Source of the DNA: Platycnemis pennipes
Taxonomy: Eukaryota > Arthropoda > Insecta > Odonata > Platycnemididae
Assembly: GCA_933228895.1 (NCBI GenBank)
Contig: OW121852.1
Span: 102,445,544-102,509,543 of the forward strand
Length of the DNA stretch: 64,000 nucleotides
Direction of reading: 5' to 3'
Shown here: positions 57,640-64,000 of the stretch, piece by piece
Layout of the letters: every line of letters begins with the position of its first letter
Numbering within the stretch: the first letter of the stretch is position 1
The notes under the pieces: generated by a model
Databases searched by the model: none
Told to the model about the DNA's origin: nothing
What the model saw: only the letters and a program-made list of their open reading frames with translations
Made by a program: the position numbers and the translations under genes

Positions 57640-57735
57640 GGAGATGAGTCATTCCCTGCCACACACCATTGTGTTGACTCGCAGGGTGGTATGTTGATGT
57701 ACCTCAGTCATTCAGATCGGGTTATAAGTTACGGA
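57640..57735 (-). repeat. SINE 3' fragment
   Basis: The minus strand reads ACCACCCTGCGAGTCAACAC and GGTGTGTGGCAGGGAATGAC, the 3' part of the SINE family seen at 53172-53592. Confidence 0.55.
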
Positions 57736-57904
57736 GATGTACTTAAGGGCGATTTGAGCCCATGATTTCGTTTCGATAAGGTTCGCATGTAGTTTTCTTG
57801 ATTTAACAGACACCGGACGTCGAAATAACTGCAGTTGAATCCCATCTTTACCCCAGATTCACGTCTTCCCCCGAGTTGAATGCGAGTGACGACTACCACC
57901 TAGT

Positions 57905-58400
57905 AGTAGTAGTAGAGAGTAGAGTAGAGTAGTTAGGTTTTTAAGGTGCGTCGACGGCCGTGGTCATTCGCACCATACACAACCTAATATAAACACAGTA
58001 GAGTTATTAATTAACACTAATAGTAACCGTATTTACGAATTGTTATTAAATATGTATGTATTCAACTATATATGTATTAACTGTAAAAGAACTAGTAAAA
58101 TCATATTTTGGTTAAAAGGCCTATTTTTTTGAAAAATACAATAACGCGGCTTAGGCGATCAGGGTCGTCACCGAGAAAGTATTCTAGGCCTCACCTGTTG
58201 CCTAACTTAATATGTACATCCCGATACTTGACGCACTCCGTCAGGAGGTGTCGGACAGTGAGAGGAGAGTCGCAATCCTCACATCGCGGTGGAACTTTCT
58301 CTTCCGTGAAGAGAAGGAGTGGGTCAGGGCGCAGTGCCCTATCCGCAAGCGTGTGATGATGACTACCTCCCTCCGACTACCCCTGACGGAAGGACTACCA
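57905..58400 (-). pseudogene. LINE 3' fragment (C-terminal region of an I/R1/Jockey-type RT protein)
   Basis: On the minus strand, SRREVVIITRLRIGHCALTH (from about 58385) and, in shifted frames, CEDCDSPLTVRHLLTECVKY-like coding (around 58225-58290) and LGDDPDRLSRVIVFFK match the zinc-knuckle-like C-terminal end of such LINE proteins. Frameshifts are present. The fragment ends at a TAG/ACT simple repeat (57900-57933). It begins within about 25 bases of the donor of exon 1 and runs in the host gene's direction. Confidence 0.72.
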
Positions 58401-58409
58401 CCTGCTGAC

Positions 58410-58661
58410 CTTGCTTGGACGTCTCCTCGGCCTCCTCACTCGGGGGCGGTGGTGACTCCTCTGGGCCCCACTCGAAGCTCTTCCTCCGCTTGCACACGTA
58501 GCCGCCCACGGAGGAGCACGCCTCGGGACTCCAATGCAAGCCGCTGGGGTGGAGGCGCGGCGAAGGCGACTGCCGCCAACGGACTCCCAGGCAGAGGGGC
58601 CCGCCTCCGCCCCTGTCCGCTAGAGACCCGGAGCCCCTGGTGACGGAGTACGGCAGCCACG
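58410..58661 (-). CDS. Exon 1 in window: C-terminal half of a C-type lectin-like domain
   Basis: The acceptor is a pyrimidine stretch ending in ACAG at 58665-58662, and the donor is CAAG|GTCAGC at 58409. The exon has 252 bases, phase 1 in and phase 1 out. The translation begins near WLPYSVTRGSG. It contains GPLCLGVRW, then HWSPEACSSVGGYVCKRRK, which matches the last three cysteines and the closing (Y/F)(I/V)C(E/K) signature of C-type lectin-like domains. The usual WND calcium-site motif is replaced by WSP, so classical calcium-dependent sugar binding is doubtful. A linker rich in Glu and Pro follows. The first half of the domain must lie upstream of 64000, since nothing matching it is visible between 58662 and the edge. 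Assignment to this gene rests on phase: the final G joins CA of the next exon to continue the frame. Confidence 0.78.
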
Positions 58662-58755
58662 CTGTGTCATGAAAGAAAGAAATGGGATAGGATGATAATT
58701 TATATTTTGTAAATAATTTGCTCTTGGGATTAACCCCGCGTGCGGATTTAAGAGA

Positions 58756-59092
58756 CGGGTTGGTGTGGTGGCTAGAGTACTGGCCTCCCATCCCGAGGGC
58801 CCGGGTTCGATTCCCGGCAGTGGCGGATTTTTCAGTGGAAAACCGGTCCCCACTTGAGTGCCTAGTGGAGGGTATTTCAAGTTCAGTACTCCGTCCGTCG
58901 GATGGGACGTTAAGCCGTGGTCCCCTTGACGCCTTTCGTTAAGAGCAGGCTAATGCCGACGCCGGGTTTCTCTCCACTCTTCCTCCGTTCCCTGAAAACC
59001 CCTACCATTACCCAATCACCCACCTATCCTAAAAATGGCGCAAATGACCTCAGCTGTCGGTCGCTTCCCCTGAATAACCAACCTAACCAGAT
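58756..59092 (+). repeat. tRNA-derived SINE, best-preserved copy
   Basis: The head reads GGGTTGGTGTGGTGGCTAGA (A-box region) and has a perfect B box GGTTCGATTCC at 58804-58814, spaced as in tRNA genes but without a cloverleaf 3' half. The body includes ACTCCGTCCGTCGGATGGGA, GAGCAGGCTAATGCCGACGC and CTCAGCTGTCGGTCGCTTCC. The internal RNA polymerase III promoter seems intact. Confidence 0.82.
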
Positions 59093-59267
59093 TTAAAATT
59101 CAAGCATTTCCTCTCGCTTTCCGAAGACCTTCTCAAGGCTAATCCTAAGGCGGCCTTCGGCATTTTAAACCTTAGCCGCGGGGTAATCTCAAAAGCACAC
59201 TTCTTTACGGACATGGACCACTAAAGTTTTCAGAATTTACCTTTGGTTCATCATGTTATTCAAGTAA

Positions 59268-59380
59268 CGAAACATGCTTATCCATACCTCAGGTGGTGAT
59301 AATCCCACCCAGGTGGGATTCAAACACATGGCCTTATGCTGGGCATTCGAATAGTTTACCCAGCCGCCGCCGAGGACGGT
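59268..59380 (-). repeat. tRNA-like SINE head, minus strand
   Basis: The minus strand has GGCTGGGTAAACTATTCGAA (A-box region) and GTGTTTGAATCCCACCTGGG (B box). The B-box flank differs from the 58756 family, so it may be a second SINE family. Confidence 0.6.
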
Positions 59381-60180
59381 TAAAAGAGAGATGAAGAGAG
59401 GATCCCATATGCTGAAGGTTGGGTTCAAAGTTCGGCTATCGTCCGTCAAAAAGGACATTCCCGCTAGTTCAGGGGCACCATGCCGAATTCCAGTGATATC
59501 ATGTTGATGAACCTGAGCTTGCTGTCACAAGTCCAAGATGTGTGCTTTTAAGTACGCCTAGAGCTAGAATTTATAATCAAAATAACCTATAGTACCTACT
59601 GATTGCATTGGATAGGTTATTAGAAATTTAAACAATAATTTCATAAGAAGATCGAAAGGAAAAAAAACTAGTCAAATTATGAGGGAGAGATACAAGATAT
59701 ACTATCAATTACAAGGAGAGAAAATCGAAACAAGCGGAGTCTTTTGACCTAAGTAAGACGTAATATCAAATGGAAAGGAAGAAGCATGACAGGGATTCGG
59801 CACCAAATAGCTGAAGCTATGAAATTATTCATGATGATGAGAACACTACTGTGTTAAAACAGAATATAGTTGGAATTAAGGAAAATACATCGAATGTGGC
59901 ACCCGTAAGGTCAGAGACATGGGTCATCGGAAAATCTGATCAGAAGAAAATAGATGCCTTCCATACCTGGCGTCGGAGTAGGATGGTATAGAATAAATGG
60001 ACGGATGAAATGGAAAATGAAGTAATATACAGGAAAGGCGAGGAACGAAGTATACCTGGAGCACCATATGAAGAGAAGGACAAAATGAATTAAACGCCCC
60101 ATGTGACATAAAGGGATGATCAGAAATATCTGAGAAAAATAAAAGGCCAAAGTATAAGTACACGAGCCAAATAAAGACGA
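59381..60180. other. No feature seen
   Basis: A-rich sequence without recognised genes or repeats. Confidence 0.5.
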
Positions 60181-60541
60181 ATTAGAAAATAAGAAGCTAT
60201 AAATGAGTAGAGTAGAATAGATACCGCATCTTAGAATTTAAGAACAATGAGAATAAAACAGAAGAGAGAAGCGACAGATACGGAATACCAATTGGATCTC
60301 AATGAAATGTTCGTAATTTGAAAAATATTTCCATATGTGATATATTTGAATAACTTAGAAATTAGAAAATAAGAAGCTATAAATGAGTAGAGTAGGATAG
60401 ATACCGCATCTTAGAATTTAAGAACAATGAGAATAAAACAGAAGAGAGAAGAAGCGACAGATACGGAATACCAATCGGATCTCAATGGAATGTTCGTAAT
60501 TTGGAAAATATTTCCAAATGTGATATATTTGAATGACTCTA
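60181..60541. repeat. Recent two-copy tandem duplication, period 180
   Basis: Unit 1 (60181-60360) and unit 2 (60361-60541) both begin ATTAGAAAATAAGAAGCTAT. They differ at only a few positions plus one AGA insertion, about 95 percent identical by eye. Confidence 0.92.
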
Positions 60542-63500
60542 ACTAACTTTATTTTCTCTGATACTATCTTCATACTCAGCGTTAAAACTTCCTCTCCAAT
60601 TTTTTCCATTCTCATCAATTCCCGGCTCTTTCCGAAAGATTCTTTAGGCAGCCAAATTTTTTATTTGATTTCCCAATTACAGAGCCTGGTTTCAAGTAGA
60701 ATACTCTCAACGTTAGCTAACTATTCCATCTGTTCTGGTTAGTAAAGGCTGAATATTTACTTTTTTCTCCTTTCTCGTCTACAATCTAATCACTTACCTT
60801 CATCCCACATATTACAATGCAACATTAATGAACTAATAATTGCCTTCTATAATATTTCTAAAAATTATTTTAAATGTTAAAAGTTGACTAGCTTGTGATA
60901 AACCATTATTAAACTCGAGGATCGGCCTGATAAGTGAGTTGTAGAGTTCATAAAGTACTATTGTTTAGCTAGGCGTGTCACAAGACGCATCCATCCAATT
61001 TATCCCAGGAACCACAGTCAACGACCCAACTCAAGTCTGTGGGCTGCTACTAGTAGATAATAGGGAATAAATTATGGAAAAAGTAGATTTTCTGTCGTAA
61101 CTATCACATTTACATTAGGTTGGTTACTAAAAATAAGCGTTACTTGGGCTTAAAATGCAGTTTAAGGCGAATATGAAAATTAATAGCCTTAAGGAAATTA
61201 TTCCTCCTTCTTCGAGGAAACTCTTCTTACTCACAGCACAATTAGGCAACTACCTGGAAGGAAATTAATTAATTAAATGAAATGAGTTATCGCAACATTT
61301 TTAGGTTTGACAAAAGCGGAAAAACTTCTTGCGAGTAATTTTTCTAAAACGTTTTGAGGGTGTTGGTATGAGTACACTCTTTCACAACCCACAGAAACTA
61401 ACTTAAAATAGAAACATTAAATGAAAAATCATGTAGGACAAAAACATTTTTCTTCGTGAATTTTTCCTCTGAAGTTGAATGAAGATGAAAAAATATTTTA
61501 TGAGTGGATAGTCAGATGCTTTTATGCTTCATTTTGGATATAAACAAGCAATAACAACGAAACAAGCGATAAGCATTATATTTTAAAACGAAAATAAAAT
61601 AGAAAGCATGAAGATTATTCAAGCAGTCTGAAGAAGCCGAGCAAGGTTGCTTTTTGTTCGAAAAACACTCAATAATAGTGAAAGAGCGTAATTATTTCTT
61701 ACAAATGATAATATCTAATAAAAAATGAGAATTATTTTGAGATGAGAGTACAGAATTTATGAAATCACTTATATCACGTATTTTAGTGATCTTTGATGTG
61801 CTGGGTCTAGAGCAAATATTCAAGATTAAACGCCGATTCTACAGTAACGGGAAGCTCAGAATATGAGCGATGACGAATTATCGGAGGGAAGGTAAGTATG
61901 GTTGGTTGCTCCCTATGCAAGATCTCACCTGGAATAATCACATTGCTCATCGAAAAATGTATGAGTAAAAATATTTTCCCAGTCTTTTAAATCGCAATTA
62001 ACACTTCCCATCGCCAGGAACTTTCGGGAAAAATTCACCCCAGCGGATTTTAAAAGCATTAAACTAAGACCGTGGCTGTTTTCCATGGTTTATTTGTATC
62101 GACCGCCACGCGGTACGTTCAATTTAGAACGCAAAAGCGTCGAGCTGGCCTTTTGTTCCCATGGCAAGCGGGTGGAAAATCGAGCCCTAAAACGTGCTGC
62201 CTAAAAATTAAGCTGAGATGGGTGGAGTGGTTTGACGCGAGGGGGTGAGAGAAACGAGAGGCAAACGGAAAGTGGAGAGAGGAACGGAATAAAAGAAGCA
62301 CAATGGCTCTCAGGTTGAACAAGGAGAGGGTAAAGAGAGAGAGCGAGAGAGCATAAGACTTGGATAAACCAAATTAAAAGTTTATACAAGCGAGAGTTGC
62401 ACGGACGGAATGCCTAACAGAGCGACTATGAACACACCGGTCTGTTATGCGGGTCTAATGAATAAAAAGACACATGAAGTTCTCTTCAGTCTGGAGAGCA
62501 AGGGATTTCGACTACACTCTCGCCCTAAGTAGATTCCACTTCCCTCGCTGGTAACTCCAGTTATCCTCAAAAGAATTCCCACGGCGAAAATTACAAGTAA
62601 TTTCAGTGGAAACTAATCCAGAGTTTTTTTTAGAGGAATTGAAGAAAACGAAGGGTGCGAAGGAAACGAAAGCGTATAGAATAATAAGGCGTGAAAAAAA
62701 ATAAGAGACAGGGAGGGATTGTGATGGGATGAGTGGAGGCACGAACGGAGAGGACACTGGGAAAAGGAAAGTGAAACCGAGGTGGGTGAATCGATATCGA
62801 ATCGAGAGGGCGAGAATATTGTGTGTGAGTGTTGTGTGCACCAACCGGTACGATAGGGTATTTGAACCAGCAAAAAAAAGAGGGAAAACTTCCTGATAAC
62901 GGCGCTCGAATGCATTTAATCCATTTTAAAGTAAGTTTATATCCACGCTCGTTGCTTTTAATCCGCTCCCAAAGAATTGGCCAAAGTAGCAAAAGTGAAT
63001 AAAAGTTGATTCCGGGAATCCTGGCGTGCTTCAGCAGAACACTATTTAAAAAAACTATTAGAAAATAATAATAATACAAGTTTCTTTAAACTTTCATCCC
63101 GGATATTGTATCGAGTAGAAGAAATTTCCTACAAGGTTTTCATATTTAAGATGCCTTTAACGCAATATTGATTTTACTATCATATTCTCGTAATAAAAAA
63201 CGGGATTGTATGATCCGTAGAAAAACTTAATAACGTTACCACGCAGGGCAACGTCAATTTTCTAATACAGTTTTCACACACGAGCCAATTTGCTACTGCA
63301 AAATTCTAGTGAATTTAAAAAGTTCAAAACATTTCTGTAAATGTTACTGCAGTTGGTTTCAAACCTCAGCAGTAATTTATACACCCATGATTTTCAACGT
63401 TGCTTCTTGAAATAAAAAAAAAAGAGGGAAATGTGAGCGAAGGAGGAAATATTCAGTGGCAAAACTAATGAGGAGAAAATGCTGCCTAATTAGAATGGTT

Positions 63501-64000
63501 TAATGAAATCATAACTGAATCCTCAAAACTTATGGAAAAGTCATCGCTCACTGATCTGTAAAAGTTTCGATGAATTAATGATTCGCTTGCGCCAACTTTT
63601 AATTTCAACAAGGGTGGCGTGAGTGGGCTGTGGTTTTTCATATCTCTGAAGAGAGTTCCTTCACCGAAAAAATATAATTATTGAGGAGTAAGAGGCTTCA
63701 CTATTGTCTCGCTTCGAGAACTACAAGGGGAACGAAAGCTTCGGAAATAAAGCTAGCACTACGCTTACGTCTTGAGCGACAAAGAGAAATTCATGACTGG
63801 TTCCTTTTCTACTCCATCGCTCAACAATGGGGCCTGCGTCCCCGATTATAATGGAACGGTAGATCCACATCTACGTTGGAGTTGGAGTTTGACCTATATT
63901 CCCGAAAATAGATGACGTTTATATATTAAAATGATATCCATTTTCTGGAATGTATGAATTTATGAAGGACACTTGAGATACCAATACATTATTTTACGAA
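60542..64000. other. Presumed intron upstream of exon 1: no feature seen
   Basis: AT-rich sequence with a purine-rich block (about 62230-62360 and 62640-62890). Long minus-strand ORFs there are low-complexity and lack splice or domain support. The missing upstream exons of the host gene must lie beyond the edge. Confidence 0.5.

Larger units (their letters stand above)
4955..58661 (-). other. Partial gene for a CTLD-CUB-EGF single-pass membrane protein (15 exons seen)
   Basis: The gene model was built by joining minus-strand open stretches at GT/AG borders. In transcription order the exons are 58661-58410, 54361-53989, 49344-49109, 41302-41003, 38479-38015, 36272-36054, 35516-35277, 33047-32850, 29877-29458, 28228-27852, 21192-19071, 13993-13640, 11610-11363, 10971-10647 and 5094-4955. 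Thirteen of 14 junctions are in phase; the exception is 19071 to 13993. The modules run C-type lectin end, three CUB or CUB-like domains, three EGF-like repeats, transmembrane helix, long cytoplasmic tail. This layout means secretion, then anchoring in the plasma membrane with the lectin/CUB side outside. The start codon and signal peptide lie beyond 64000 and the stop codon before position 1. The family is not recognised by name. The extracellular exons between 38 and 59 kb are visibly GC-rich, in contrast to the AT-rich introns. Confidence 0.85.

Noticed and set aside
58212..58643. 143-codon plus-strand ORF
   Set aside because: It is antisense to the lectin exon and the LINE fragment, both of which have family motifs on the minus strand.
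58756..58830. A genuine tRNA gene
   Set aside because: The A-box and B-box regions are present, but no acceptor stem or T-arm closure is seen and a SINE body follows, shared with other copies.
62119..63079. Overlapping minus-strand ORFs at 62-63 kb as upstream exons or a signal peptide
   Set aside because: They are low-complexity products of a purine-rich stretch, without lectin cysteines, splice sites in phase or other support.

Overview
The window is eukaryotic and very probably from an insect or another arthropod. The evidence is spliceosomal introns with GT/AG borders, AT-rich introns full of degraded transposons, tRNA-derived SINEs, and mariner, piggyBac, hAT, R4/Dong-type and Penelope-type elements. 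I see no prokaryotic feature and no complete ordinary host gene.

One host gene dominates. It lies on the minus strand and runs from at least 58661 down to at least 4955; both its ends are outside the window. I resolve 15 coding exons (about 6.27 kb, about 2,090 codons). All but one of the 14 junctions join in frame. The first seven encode extracellular modules: the end of a C-type lectin-like domain (58410-58661), a canonical four-cysteine CUB domain (53989-54361 plus 49109-49344), two divergent CUB-like domains (49109-49344 plus 41003-41302, and 38015-38479), and EGF-like repeats (36054-36272, 35277-35516). The next exon (32850-33047) closes the third EGF-like repeat and carries one transmembrane helix. 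Seven further exons (29458-29877, 27852-28228, 19071-21192, 13640-13993, 11363-11610, 10647-10971, 4955-5094) encode a cytoplasmic tail of at least about 1,300 residues, rich in Ser, Pro and Gly, with a long Asp/Glu tract. I read it as a large type I receptor-like or adhesion protein. I do not recognise a named orthologue.

The introns are layered with mobile DNA. At the left edge an apparently intact R4/Dong-clade retrotransposon (about 61-3771, ORF 255-3650) sits in a TAA microsatellite that looks like the 3' tail of an older 5'-truncated LINE (about 3772-4880, minus strand). Further on are an internally deleted mariner (12593-13599), a LINE relic (about 14460-15620), a piggyBac relic (16330-16690), a complete but broken piggyBac with TTAA borders (23082-26117), a pogo/Tigger-like element (31400-32685), four hAT-type MITEs each with perfect 8-bp target duplications (26978-27490, 36648-37224, 40347-40862, 54544-54803), TTAA-bordered MITEs (33583-33907, 34677-34958, 38573-38717), a TTA-bordered MITE (37570-37804), a 5.7-kb inverted-repeat module around opposed Tc1-like transposase relics (41605-47283), a Penelope-like element with a GIY-YIG domain (about 49860-51800), several SINE copies, and a LINE 3' fragment almost touching a splice donor (about 57905-58400).

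The most unusual points are the architecture of the receptor gene, the nested Dong/LINE insertion, the inverted-repeat module whose one arm carries a 541-bp insertion and whose other arm preserves the empty site, and two opposite-orientation MITEs bracketing six exons.
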